A stretch of 64,000 nucleotides of DNA from Nemopilema nomurai (Eukaryota > Cnidaria > Scyphozoa > Rhizostomeae > Rhizostomatidae): assembly GCA_003864495.1 (NCBI GenBank), contig PEDN01001354.1, forward strand, positions 868,001 through 932,000, read 5' to 3'. Below, in pieces: positions 24,301 to 35,900 of the stretch. Below the pieces are notes generated by a model that searched no databases, was not told where the DNA came from, and saw nothing but the letters and a program-made list of their open reading frames with translations. The translations under genes were made by a program, and so were the position numbers. Position 1 is the stretch's first letter, and each line of letters starts with the position of its first letter.

Positions 24301-27300
24301 TGCAGATGACGCTTGAAATTTCATTTATATTCGTTTGATTTGGAAGAAAACTAACCAAAGATTCCTCTTTTTATAGGCATGATGATGGCAGAGAATTGGA
24401 TGAACGACATTGCATTGACACTTGGAAAGGATCCAGCAAACGTTCGAAAATGCAATTTGTTCAAGAAAGGGGATAAGACCCATTACACTCAAACGATTGA
24501 AGACGATGCGCTAATTCGGTGCTGGGAAGGCTGTATGGAACAAAGTCAATACTGGCAGGCCAGAGACGAGGTCAAAAAGTTCAATTCGGAGAACCGTTGG
24601 AAGAAGAGGGGTGTTTCTATCGTCCCTGTTATGTTCGGTATTTCGTTTACGAAACTGATGCTAAACCAAGCAGGTAATCGATTCGCTCTTACTCATCGCC
24701 ATGTTCTGCTTCCAACTATCAACTAGAGCACGCTACTGAGTTGTAAAAAAGTGACTCGTACAGTGCTAGTTGGAAGCAGAGTGCTGAAATGGCAACTTAC
24801 GTTAACCGGCCTAACCAGTCAATGTACAATCATATACAACGGTATATTGATGAAGTAGGAACAAGACGCTGGCATGTGGAAGAACCTAGTGCACTGGCAG
24901 CGTGTTGTGATAGTCGTGACGTCATCAAGCTTTGGCTACTTTCATTTCAGGTGCATTAGTGTGTATATACCAAGACGGATCTGTACTTTTGTCGCATGGT
25001 GGTACAGAAATGGGACAAGGTCTTCACACAAAGATGATCCAAGTAGCAAGTGAAACCCTTGAAGTCGACCATGAGAAAATTCATATCATGGAAACTTCGA
25101 CAGATAAAGTGCCAAACACTTCCCCCACAGCTGCGAGTGCTAGCTCAGACTTGAATGGTATGAAATTCGCCTTTACAATAATTCTCCACCCACTATCCAC
25201 TATGACTACTGCCGATGATGGGTCCCTTAGAGAGGCGCCGGTTGATTTTCCTCCTTGCCATCGCCACACATCCTCGTACATCTTTCCCATCGGTCATCTC
25301 AGAAACGTCATCCTTGACAATAAACAGGATCTAATAACTTCCCAGATCGTTGCTGATCATTGATTCCAAGAGTTGACCAAGGCATCTTGTCGGTTGAAAA
25401 ATACAGATGCTTGAACATTCTTGTGATAGTCGTTTCCGATGCAACCCTGGGTTATTTGCAAAACGTAGGTCCAAAATGTAGAGCTGCTTTTTTCCAATGA
25501 CTTATTTGTTTTCTAATTATTACCCTTTCGCGCATCAGAAGTTATTTGGACACCAATAATTTCAACCAACTCACCTTCCTTTCTGGGCTATGTTTCAATA
25601 TGCTCATTGGTTTGAAATCCAACCTGGAATCCTAAGGCTTCGCTAAAATGTTCTGCTTTGGTTTGCACCAACAGCTTTGCAGTATGACCAGTTTTAATGA
25701 AGACTCGTATCCCCATTCAAGACTCGTTGTAATGAAGACTCGTATCCCCGTTCAAGACTCGTTGTAATGAAGACTCGTATCCCCATTCAAGACTCGTTGT
25801 AATAAAGACTCGTATCCCCATTCAAGACTCGTTGTAATGAAGACTCGTATACCCATTTAAAACTCGTTGTAATGAAGACTCGTATCCCCATTCAAGACTC
25901 GTTGTAATGAAGACTCGTATACCCATTTAAAACTCGTTGTAATGAAGACTCGTATACCCATTTAAAACTCGTTGTAATGAAGACTCGTATACCCATTTAA
26001 AACTCGTTGTAATGAAGACTCGTATCCCCATTCAAGACTCGTTGTAATGAAGACTCGTATACCCATTTAAAACTCGTTGTAATGAAGACTCGTATCCCCA
26101 TTCAAGACTCCTTGTAATAAAGACTCGTATCTCCATTCAAGACTCGTTGTAATGAAGACTCGTATCCCCATTCAAGACTCGTTGTAATGAAGACTCGTAT
26201 ACCCATTTAAAACTCGTTGTAATGAAGACTCGTATCCCCATTCAAGACTCGTTGTAATGAAGACTCGTATCCCCATTCAAGACTCGTTGTAATGAAGACT
26301 CGTATCCCCATTCAAGACTCGTTGTAATGAAGACTCGTATCCCCATTCAAGACTCGTTGTAATGAAGACTCGTATCCCTATTCAAGGTATGGCCGTGCAC
26401 AAGGCATGCATCGAGCTGAAGAAGCGTCTTGCGCCTTTCCGAACGGGCGACCGGACATGGGAGCAGGCTGTTGTGGCGGCCTATCTCGGTCGGGTCAGTT
26501 TATCAGCAACTGGCTTCTACGCAACACCCGGAATCGGCTTCAATTTCGCGACCAATGAAGGCAAACCGTTCAATTACTTTACAAATGGAGCCGGGTGTTC
26601 GACAGTAGAAATCGACTGTCTCACCGGAGACCATCGGGTTCTCAAGACCGACATTGTTATGGATGTCGGGAATTCGCTCAACCCGGCCATTGACATCGGG
26701 CAGATCGAAGGCGCCTTCGCACAAGGCTACGGGCTCTTCGTCATGGAGCAAATGGTCCATTCGCCATCCGGAGTGCCATTCACGCGCGGCCCGGGAGCAT
26801 ACAAGATCCCTTCGTTTGACGATGTGCCGGCGGAATTCAACGTCACGCTTCTGAAAGGTAAGTGAGCTGCGCAGCTGTCTGCTGCGTAAACAAAAGATAC
26901 ACAAGACTTGAACAAAATGTTAAGTTCTGCTGCAAGCACCCAATTTTCTTTGCACTTTCCCAAAGGGGCCTTAAGATTCTAAATTTAAAACTAAGCTTAC
27001 GTATTTCCAATACCACGTTTGAGCGCAGTACTGATTTCAGCACAAGCTTCATTATCAGAGTGGCATCGCTCAGGTAACCTCAAGCTTCAAAAGTCTGTAC
27101 GTAGTTGTGATGGTTTGAAACTGCAGTCAGTGTGATGTGACTATCCGCAAAGCCGATACTCTTACTTAGAGAGCCTTGCTTATTGAGAACGGTACAGATG
27201 GATGCCTAAGATAGTTTTCGTTGAGGGGGTTATGCACAGCTGCACGTGGCAATAGCTATGGTCTTTATTTACTTCTTTGCAGAACTTGCGTAGTCGTTCC

Positions 27301-27622
27301 TGCAATGATGCATGGTAAAACATAAGATTAGACTAGTTACTTACATTTGCAAACTGATATCTTTGCAGATGCACCCAATCCACGCGTCGTTTACTCATCG
27401 AAGGGAGTCGGAGAGCCACCCCTGTTTTTGGCATCCTCAGTGTTCTTTGCTATCAAAGATGCAATCAAGGCATCCCGAGAGGAACGGGGGTTGAGTGCCA
27501 TGTTCAAATTGGATTCTCCTGCAACGGCCGAGAGGATAAGACTGGCTTGTGAGGACGAGTTCACTCGGCGGGTCCCCATTGCCAAGGAAGGTAAATGGCT
27601 ACCATGGGGTATTCAAGTGTGA
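15352..27622 (+). CDS. XDH: Xanthine dehydrogenase, 8 exons, 1351 aa
   Basis: The enzyme oxidises hypoxanthine and xanthine to uric acid in the cytosol, the last step of purine breakdown. Exons: 15352-15421, 19935-21910, 22860-23339, 23678-23978, 24377-24673, 24951-25157, 26387-26857, 27369-27622. All junctions are GT-AG and in phase (4056 nt). Exon 1 ends in SLVFFVNG, the family's N-terminal strand. Two 2Fe-2S clusters follow ([15 protein letters not shown] near residue 50; CGFCTPG and CRCTGYRP near 123-165). Next come the FAD domain ([33 protein letters not shown]) and the molybdopterin domain. Active-site residues diagnostic of XDH rather than aldehyde oxidase are present: Glu in [10 protein letters not shown], Arg in [11 protein letters not shown], Glu in [12 protein letters not shown] Cys/Gly/Ser-rich linker sits between the iron-sulphur and FAD domains. 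Exon 2 is unusually long (1976 bp). Intron 1 is full of retroelements and intron 6 is mostly minisatellite. The gene looks intact. Confidence 0.96.
15900..16090 (-). other. Unrecognised ORF in XDH intron 1
   Basis: A 61-codon - strand ORF contains [20 protein letters not shown]. It is GC-richer than its flanks and looks coding-like, but I recognise no family and see no splice context. It lies within intron 1 on the opposite strand to XDH, and may be part of a transposon relic. Confidence 0.2.
16705..18110 (-). mobile_element. Decayed Ty3/Gypsy retrotransposon fragment (gag, knuckle, protease, RT start)
   Basis: Reading 18110 down to 16705 gives, in order, these parts. First a gag core ([20 protein letters not shown] followed by [19 protein letters not shown]). 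Second a coiled linker and Arg/Ser-rich tract. Third a Cys/His knuckle read as [18 protein letters not shown] near 17260. Fourth an aspartic-protease core ([14 protein letters not shown] near 17060). Fifth the opening of reverse transcriptase ([19 protein letters not shown] near 16740). These parts lie in more than one frame. Sequence appears missing between protease and RT, and everything after the RT start is gone. No LTRs were seen. It is inserted antisense in XDH intron 1 and is not functional. Confidence 0.85.
18374..18994 (+). mobile_element. GIY-YIG endonuclease ORF of a Penelope-like retroelement
   Basis: This is a 206-codon ORF. Its N-terminal half has paired cysteines ([12 protein letters not shown]) followed by a Cys-rich finger. 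Its C-terminal half has the GIY-YIG core ([20 protein letters not shown]), a downstream Arg (GLRFNTHK) and a catalytic-type Glu in RESFWQYKL. This order is that of the C-terminal endonuclease module of Penelope-like elements, which nicks target DNA for reverse transcription. No reverse-transcriptase domain is open upstream, so this is a 5'-truncated copy, although the endonuclease frame itself is uninterrupted to its stop. It lies in XDH intron 1 in the sense orientation. The assignment to Penelope rather than another GIY-YIG element is by motif and context. Confidence 0.75.
19345..19553 (+). repeat. Degenerate duplicated tail of the GIY-YIG element plus (TA)n
   Basis: Two related segments begin near 19368 (TGATGAAGACTTCGGTCAAAGCG) and near 19476 (TGATGAAGCGAAAGCGAAACG). 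Both continue into TTTTCTT and a TATAACGTATATATA-like stretch, about 108 bp apart. They lie downstream of the GIY-YIG ORF, as the terminal repeats of such elements do. A pure (TA)n run closes the second copy. Confidence 0.6.
19614..19773. mobile_element. Hairpin MITE, 160 bp with 46-bp terminal inverted repeats
   Basis: Positions 19614-19659 and 19728-19773 are reverse complements with only a few mismatches (TATAATAGAAGACAGGCTAG pairs with the complement at the right end). The 68-bp centre holds two copies of ATTATAGTCTGTCTGATGAG-like sequence. The right end abuts a (TA)n tract and the left end also starts with TATA, consistent with TA-targeted insertion as in Tc1/mariner-type MITEs. It lies in XDH intron 1, 160 bp before exon 2. 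Confidence 0.75.
25690..26386 (+). repeat. Minisatellite, 35-bp unit, 20 copies, ending at an XDH splice acceptor
   Basis: The unit reads approximately TAATGAAGACTCGTAT then CCCCATTCAAGACTCGTTG. By eye there are 20 copies with no spacer. Two variants alternate irregularly: one with CCCCATTCAAG and one with ACCCATTTAAA (units 5, 7, 8, 9, 11 and 15). Rare forms carry CTCC, CCCCG or TAATAAAG. The last unit reads CCCTATTCAAG, and that AG is the acceptor of XDH exon 7 (26387). The array fills more than half of intron 6. Confidence 0.95.
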
Positions 27623-29900
27623 CTTGATGTACACATTTTCATGTATAACATTTTATCGTATAACATTTTCGTATTACATTTTAGCACCTTTTTGTTAAAA
27701 ATTAGAGAAAGTACTTTGTGTGAATTTTTTAAACGGAGCGACCAGGCCTCGTATTACAGTTATTAACTTACAGAGAACAACTTACTTGATTTTCATCGCA
27801 ATTTGCTGCCCAAATGCGGCCCATACCCTTAATCTTATTCGTGTGGCAGTGAGGCATAGCGATATATTCTGTTGCTCACGGCCTAAAAAGCTATTTCATC
27901 AAAATATCCCGTGTAGTCCTCGTGGGAGTTTTTCGTCCTCAAGGCGCACGATCTTGTTCACTGGAGACGCTGTTGGACATTTGCGCCTATCCTCAAAACA
28001 GCATTCCCATAGCATTGCATATAGAATAAGAGTGAGAGATTCTCTAGTGACATAGAAACCGCAGCATGACCCCAAATCTTATAGCATTGGCAATAGTGCT
28101 CTTGTGAGACCCAAAGTTGCCCCCTTCCAAATCCAAAAATGGGAGTGCAAATGTGCTTCTTTTTGACCACCCCGTCTTTAAATGTTTTCTACATCCCAGA
28201 TTCTCGCTTAATATATGATACAGTTGTAAAAATTTTTGTACAGATTGGTACAACTAGTTGCTCCAAAGAATTTCACCTGGGTAATTTTTATTACTAGTAT
28301 TTAGCGATGTTTATGTCTGTATTATTCTTGAGCATGAAATGTACGAGAAACCTTTTTATCAAATTATTAAGTGTGAGGAGACTTGATTGGATGTACATCA
28401 TCACTTATATAAACCGTGATGCGTTGCTACTGCTTGCGCTTCTAAACTTGAGACATTACTCCCCAAAGGTAAATCCACGGTATGTTAATGGTACACCGCT
28501 CGGGGTATGTATATTTGGGGGCTTTAACCCTCTAACCTTAACCATTTACGTTAACATCAACACTTGAAGAATGACAGGTGAGGGGTGGTATTTCAGTTTT
28601 CAAGTCAACCATGACAATTGAAAGAAATTCGACAGGAATGAGACAGAATTACCCTATCTTTCCAAGAGAAATGTAAAGCTTTACCTACAAGGCCATAAAG
28701 AGACCAAAAAATTACGTCATCAATAACTCAATTAACAATACATTCAAGATCTACGCCATTGGTACCAACTCGGAATCTACAAAATTCTAACCTACTGGAC
28801 AACAATTAAACTAGCGTGCGGGCCAGTTGCTCTTGTGACGCGTATACTTTAGGGAAATATACTTAGACAGTAGACGAGTCCCGGAGGGGGGGTTATCTCC
28901 GGTTAGGGGATCAGGAAGGGGGTACGCTAACTGAGATTGGCGGAAAGCTAAAATCGAGAGACAATAAGAGCTATCTTACGTCTCCCAGCTGTGCATATGC
29001 TTCGGGGATCGGGAGACTGCAACAGGACAACAAGGCTTTGCTAATTTTATCATTTTAAGCTCTTATGCTTTATGCATATAACATCAAAAGCAAGCGAGCA
29101 ATGACATCAGCAGTCAAATGATGCAGCTGTTATCAACGTGGGTTTTGATACAAAGCGATATAGCAATCTGCGATGGTAGTATGAATGGCGTCCAATTTGG
29201 TGGAAATCCCTAATCTAATATGAGATGCTTTGAAACTGGATTTAAAGTCGCAGGACGCTAGCTTGAATTTAAAGCGAATCAAAGCTAAGTCAAGCTCAAA
29301 GCCCCTCTAACACTTGTTGAAGACGCTGAGAACCCTACAAGGAAAGCGATTCTCCGTTCGACCACAACACATCTTAAGACAAAGCCAGATTGACTTTTTT
29401 GAACGGGGATGATTTGATAAATAAGAGACTTAATAACTCGTTATTCACCCCGGAAATTTTTAGAAATAAGTCTGTTTAACAAAAGAGAGATCTAACGAAA
29501 ACTCATCCAAAAGTGTTCAAAATTTCACACCGGTTAGCAAAATAAGCATAAGAATGCAAAGTATCAAAATTGGGGTTACACTAATGAGGAAAGCCAAAAA
29601 ATTAAAACTTTAGAGCATTGGACCCTTGTTTATAAGTTGGGGATGTAGCGGTATTGTTATCAGAACGACAAACTTTAGGATAGCGAGTTGTGCCACAAGA
29701 TTCTTGTCCCGGGCCTCTTTCGGTCTCAAACTGTCTGCGACTCGTAAAAATGTAGTCATTAATGACTACACAAATGTAGATGTGTAGTCAAGGCAAAGTA
29801 CAAGCACTTCTATTGACCTTCCAGATTCAAGACTTTGCCCCCTGTTAACAACCCATGTATATATCTATATACATAAATTTATATATGCAGACTGTAAACG
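27623..29900. other. Convergent intergenic region, XDH to beta-TrCP
   Basis: This interval should hold the 3' UTRs of both genes. I saw no clear AATAAA close to the XDH stop and no other gene. Short ORFs on both strands look like noise. Confidence 0.5.
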
Positions 29901-32900
29901 CTATTTACCGTAAGGGTAACTTGAGGGTGAGTTACTATCACTATCATTTTGGGGGGTTAGGAAGTCCCACACAAGAATAGTGTCATCGTGGGAACTGCTC
30001 ACAATCTGGAAGTCGTCGAACTGCAACCGGAACACTCGTCCTTTGTGTTCCTGCAACGAGAGACCTTCTTTTACAGATCAACCTTTCAATTGATTTAATT
30101 TCCAATAAAAGATGCAATTACTCTTGGTTAACGCGTTATTGGTGCTGAACAACATGACCCCCGGGATAACGAACACTTTTGTCAATCTGTCAGTGTATCA
30201 TTGAGCCGCAAAAGCAGCAAGCAGGGTATCTCCTATTATATTATCTAGCAATCTGGTTATGTAAAACCATTGCGGTTGTCGGTCAACGTAGCGACTCCAT
30301 TTTGGTGGAAAAAGTTCGCTGATCGGTCAGTGGGAGACCACTCTAGCAAGGGAATCGCCCAAAAATAGTGATTATCCGTTCAGTGGCCTAAAGACGAACA
30401 TATGTGTCCATCAACAGTAAAATTTGTTAATGCGCAAATCATATGTCGGGTACTGATAATAAAACCACATGAATGATATAATCCAAAATGAGTGTATGCA
30501 ACCAAGAATTACGTTACCTCAAGTGTTTTGATGCACGAAGCAGAGACTGGTTTTCTCCGGTCCAGGGCAGCCTGGAGGTCCCATATCTTGATCTTCCCGT
30601 CATATGCCCCGCTCACGATGCGCTTGTTGTCAAACCGAATGCACCTGTAACACAAACAGAGATCGTAGCTCTCCAGCCAACAAGGGAAGCAAAGACGTCC
30701 AGAATAACACACTAAACAGTTATTAATAGATCTTCATTCATCCATTAATAAAGCCCCATAATCGAGAGCTTGGAAAACTTTTCCCTTTGAATGCATGCCT
30801 TTGGCGGCATTTTAACAGCATTTTTGTAAAACATGCAAAAAGCCAGTTGTTTTCTATGGATTTCCAACCACCTCTTCTTTTTTCTTTTGATTATGGTTTT
30901 GTATCAAACTCTCTGAATATGGTTGTCCAGTTATCTTTAACTTGTCGTCCTAGCATTAAATGCGTACATGGTAGGTTCAAAAGAGGGACAATTTACAGTG
31001 CTGTCTGAACCACTCACCGCACTAGTTCTTCATGACCCTCGAGGACTTGCAAACATGTGCCACATTCGATGTCCCAGAGTCTGAAGGAAATTCAGCCATT
31101 AAAACAATTTGAAGCAAAACAGGAAATTTTCAATGAAAATAAATGCTAGCTTTAGCAGATTAGACAATGATCTTGATTTAAGGAAGGCTTGAAGATAACA
31201 TCACCCTCATGACAAGCTTAAGGAGAATTCTTGAAGAACTTTTGGCATACTTTCTTGAAGAATTCACGCGATCTGAACAAACAATTAGGACTGCCAGTGA
31301 CTGTTTACACCAATCTAAAGCCCAATCTCCACTAGGCGGAAAATTGTCGAGGCGGAAAAATTTCCTGCGATCTAATTGGCTAATTAAATTGTCGCGGCGG
31401 AAAATGACGACTAGCGAAAAGTAGAAAGTGATCCTTCTTTTCGCGGCGGGACAATTTTTCGCCTAGTGGAGATTGGGCTTAAGCCCTATCACAAATATGC
31501 AGCCGACGTAAATACCCACTCTTTGATTCAGAGATACATTGCCAGAGAAACGAATTGTCGGTATGCACGTGGTTTCAGCCAGCGTTGATAATAGCCTGAA
31601 ATCTATAGGCAGTATCCACAAGGGTCTTCCCCGGAGAGTAGCTTATGAACATCAGACGGTCGAGACCTTACTGCAACGTCTAGCACCTACCTGATGGTGT
31701 AGTCAGAGGAACCGCTGACAACAAGGCGATCTCGGTACTGCAGGCACGCAATGCCACGTCTGTGGCCGTTGAGCGTACGAACGAATTCGCACGTGCCGGT
31801 GTTCCACACCTGAAGTTGAATTGGATTGGATGTTTTAATGCTTGTATTGGAGATAGAGTATACACTAATACGATACAGTGGGGGGGGGGGGGGTGATTTT
31901 GATGCCGACGCGTGTATTTTATACAGAATTAAACAGATTTAAAATATTTCTATGAAGATTCTTTGATAATTTCCAGGAGGTTATCCGTTTTGTTGAAAGG
32001 GACTGGGGTTATAGGGATAAGCAATTGCAAAGCCAGGGCTGGCAGTAACAGACCAAGGCATTCCTGCATCAGAGATACTTGCTTTTCCAGACTGTCATAC
32101 TCTACTGGCATAAAAAGCTGCCACAAAAACAAGAGCTTCACAGAAACCTTTTGGTTTTGTGACAGCACTAATTACTATGATTTTTTCGAAGGATCTACTC
32201 TAGTAAGCTCGAATTTGACTTGAGCAACACAAAAATCCGCAGCGTTTATGAGACTGCTAATTTCATATTTAAAGAAAAATTTGGAAAACAACCTTGTTGA
32301 CTTGGACCTATCAATGTGGTGATAAGAATATACACAAAGTTTCTTAATGTCCAACAAATTAAAGTACAATAAAAAAAACTATAGTACAATCAATGATACA
32401 GCAAAGAAAACTTGAAATCGTCATTCATGTGGACATTCAAGAAAATTAACATCAAACAAGCGAAAATCCACTAGCCTTTATTGTTCTGTCTCCAGATGCA
32501 GAAACAATATACTTGTCATCAAAGTCAACAACATTAACTGCAGCGCGATGTCCGACGAGAACACGACGAAGGGTGATATCGCTTGGTGACTGCAGGTCCC
32601 ACACGGCAATCGAACGGTCCTGGAACACGCAAACAAGATTTAAAAACTTGAATTACTTGGCTATGACTGTCGTTGTATTTCAACTCACTTTCTACATGTC
32701 CGCGAATCAAGTTGTGCATTTGGTATTCATGCAAACTTTGACAAATGCATAAATTCGATGATGGAATTGCAGCAGAGTTTTTCCCAGGCTGAGAAAAATA
32801 TCACATGCAAAGACCTATTTACCTTTGAGCATGTGACCATGACGCCATCTTGAAAACGTAAATGAAGTACAGCCTCGCAATGGTGTATCAGCGTGTTGAC

Positions 32901-35900
32901 CATCTCACCAGTGTCAACATCCCAAATTCTTCAATAAAATCAGTGAATACAAAATGAGATGCATGAAAAAATACCAACTGAAACCAGCTTAAAGTATTTG
33001 AATATAAAGATATCATCTTCACAGTTCATTGACAACAAATTAAACATTATACATACATATATACTTCAGTAGAACACAAAAATTTGTCAAAGCACTCAGC
33101 TAATGATAATTGTAATAACTATATATTACAACAAGCAGTGACAAATTCATCCACTCTTTCTGCCTTGGTCTGGTACTTTCGATCCCAAAGGCTAAATACT
33201 TTTGCCAGGACATTGATTCACACATATCCAGACTTTTTTCACCAGATGCAAGCAATCCCTCATTGTTTCCCAGCACTTGCAACAATCAGGTCATGCAAGC
33301 TTTTTATCGCTTACAAAAGTTGTAGGTTCTGTTGGCTTTTGCTCTGTATATTGGCAAATTTATTCAATTGCTTGTCAAAATTTCTGCATTTTTTATCTAT
33401 CTGTGTCATCAAATTGTCTGCATCATTTAGACAGGGCATACTTTTCTATATCTTCCTAATGATATGTGTTTAACTTGAGAAGCCATGTCTAAATGCGAAG
33501 CCATGGCAACTTGTTTGTTGACTATATTCAACAAAATAGCAGGCATCTCCTACAGTATGTTCCCGAAAAACAACTCACAAAATGCCATAGAAAAATATTC
33601 AGGAGGCCAGTTCTCTAATAAAAAGCCAATAGAAAACATGGAAATAAGATTAATGATGATTTTTTCACCTGACAGTGGCATCACTTGAACCTGTCACTAT
33701 AATTTTTTCATCATACTGGAGACAAAGAACTGATCCTGTGTGACCTGTCAGCACTTTTGAACACTCCAATGAATTTCTGTCCCAAATCTGTCAAAATTAA
33801 AGAATTAATTGATTGATGTTCTGGTCATTGACAAAGAGCCATCTTCTCATTAATCAGAAGCTGTATTACTACACAAAATTTAATTGCTTTTCTTCTTTAC
33901 TGATAAAAAATTCAAGATGTTGTTAATTAATCAATAAACTGTCAAATTAAATCCTGAAAATTTTATTAAGAATTTGAGAAATTTTTTACATAAATTACAA
34001 TATCTCAAATGAAAGTTTTGGCTGCTAAGATCAACTTGAAATGAGATTTGAACTAGTCACTGATCTATATTACACAAAAAACAACATAATTTATTTATAA
34101 CTTTTTTAGACATCTGCTAATAGCAGCCAAACTATAAAAATATTTTCCATTATTACTAAATCTTCACATTGAGAGAGACTAGTACTGATAAAGCATCTAA
34201 AATTCATATTAAGTCATATTTCTTATAAAAGAAATCTGACAAGAATTGAAAAATAAATCATCACCTTTATAGTGTTATCTCGAAGTCCACTAACAATCTT
34301 CTGTTCATCATATTGTAAACAGTAAACACCTTTTATATTTTCACTTCTGCAAACTATTTTCTGTAGACTGTGCTTTCCACTTCTCCAGTTTCTTTCTAAT
34401 GACTAAATAAAAAACAACAATTGTACAAACTACCTCACTCATGCACATTTTTCAGTGCAAAATATGTCACACATGTAGAAATATTTCTGTTCACAAGACG
34501 TTCTGTTCACACTTCTACTTTCCATAAAAAGTTTACACTATGATTAGTAAAATGGTCCCTACAGCTTTTGAAAACTGAAATGTGAAAATTGATGAGTTTA
34601 GAAAAATATCAGTGTGCTGAACACAGAAAATATAACTAGAATAAGCAGAACCAATATCCAAAATTATCTTACAACTAAAGGATGTAATACTTTTGTATCA
34701 AATAATCACAATAACAACAAACTACTAATTTAGCTATTAGAGCACTTGTTTCTCTCATGAAAACTGAATGCAATACAATTGAGTATCTACCTCAATATCT
34801 TTTATAATGCTTGGGTAAAGTCTTCTATAGTGTGCATGGTCATATCCTGGAATACTTCTCCAGAGTGAGTGGCTCCTACAAGACAATGGTTGTTGAAACA
34901 TCATCAACAACATCAACAAGCATTTGCAATGTTCAAAAGAATCTACTGTTGCAATGCTCCACAACATGCATATATACTGTAGCATTGCTTCTTGTTTAGC
35001 TACTTGCAAAATAACCCAGAATATGGGACAAATAATACTTTAGAATACAGAATAGGGACATATTGCTAGCTTCATCTAAGCTAGCCACATGATTTTGAAT
35101 CAATTTTGTGCTAAAAAATTTCCAGCTGATAACATTCTAAATTAAAAATCAACAATTAAACCTTTTTACATATATATTCTACTGTTCATGACTAGAGAAG
35201 GATTATTTGTTAATTTGAGACTCCCAGCCATTTCACTCCTTTATAAGAATTTAGAACAGAAACAGTCAATATTCTAATCTACAGATATTTTTCATACATT
35301 GCATCCTACATAAACAGTATATTACCAGTAGGTCACAAGGCACATTTGATAAACCAATACAAAAATCCAGCCGTACCAGGAACATTCCAATCTTTGCCCA
35401 ATCTAACTACATCTTGTTTCTTCATACACAAATCAATGCAAATTACAGCGGCTGGCTTCTACTTTAAAACAAATGATGTCCTTCTAAACAGACTAGGAAA
35501 GGGGAAGTTTTTGCCTCATTGCATATCATGTTGAGGATAGACTGGGTTACAAAAAATGCTGCTCTGTTCTTCAAAGTGTATATCTCTAAGATGTCTTAAA
35601 ATTTTAGTTTGGCAACCAAAATAGTAACAAGATCTTATCCTGATGCAATGACATCATATTTATATGCAGAAAAAGAAGAAACATTTAAAAGTATTCCTAC
35701 CATCCTCTCCTTTCTGAAAGTCCATGCCATAATGGGTCAGCTTTCACCTTCCTTTGTATAAGTTTTTTCCAAAGCATCCCTTCTGATATTACCCTATACC
35801 ATTCTTTACAGACAAGCTCTGCATTCTTCAGTGATACTGCATCCAGGTATGATAATACCTTTTCAGCAATTTGATCTAAGCCACGTTCTAAAAAGCAGAC

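Noticed and set aside
25690..26386. CRISPR-like array
   Set aside because: Units are contiguous with no unique spacers and lie in a eukaryotic intron; it is a minisatellite.
33084..33473. 129-codon + strand ORF in a beta-TrCP intron
   Set aside because: Composition is AT-driven and aromatic/Cys-rich, there is no recognisable domain, and it lies in an intron.
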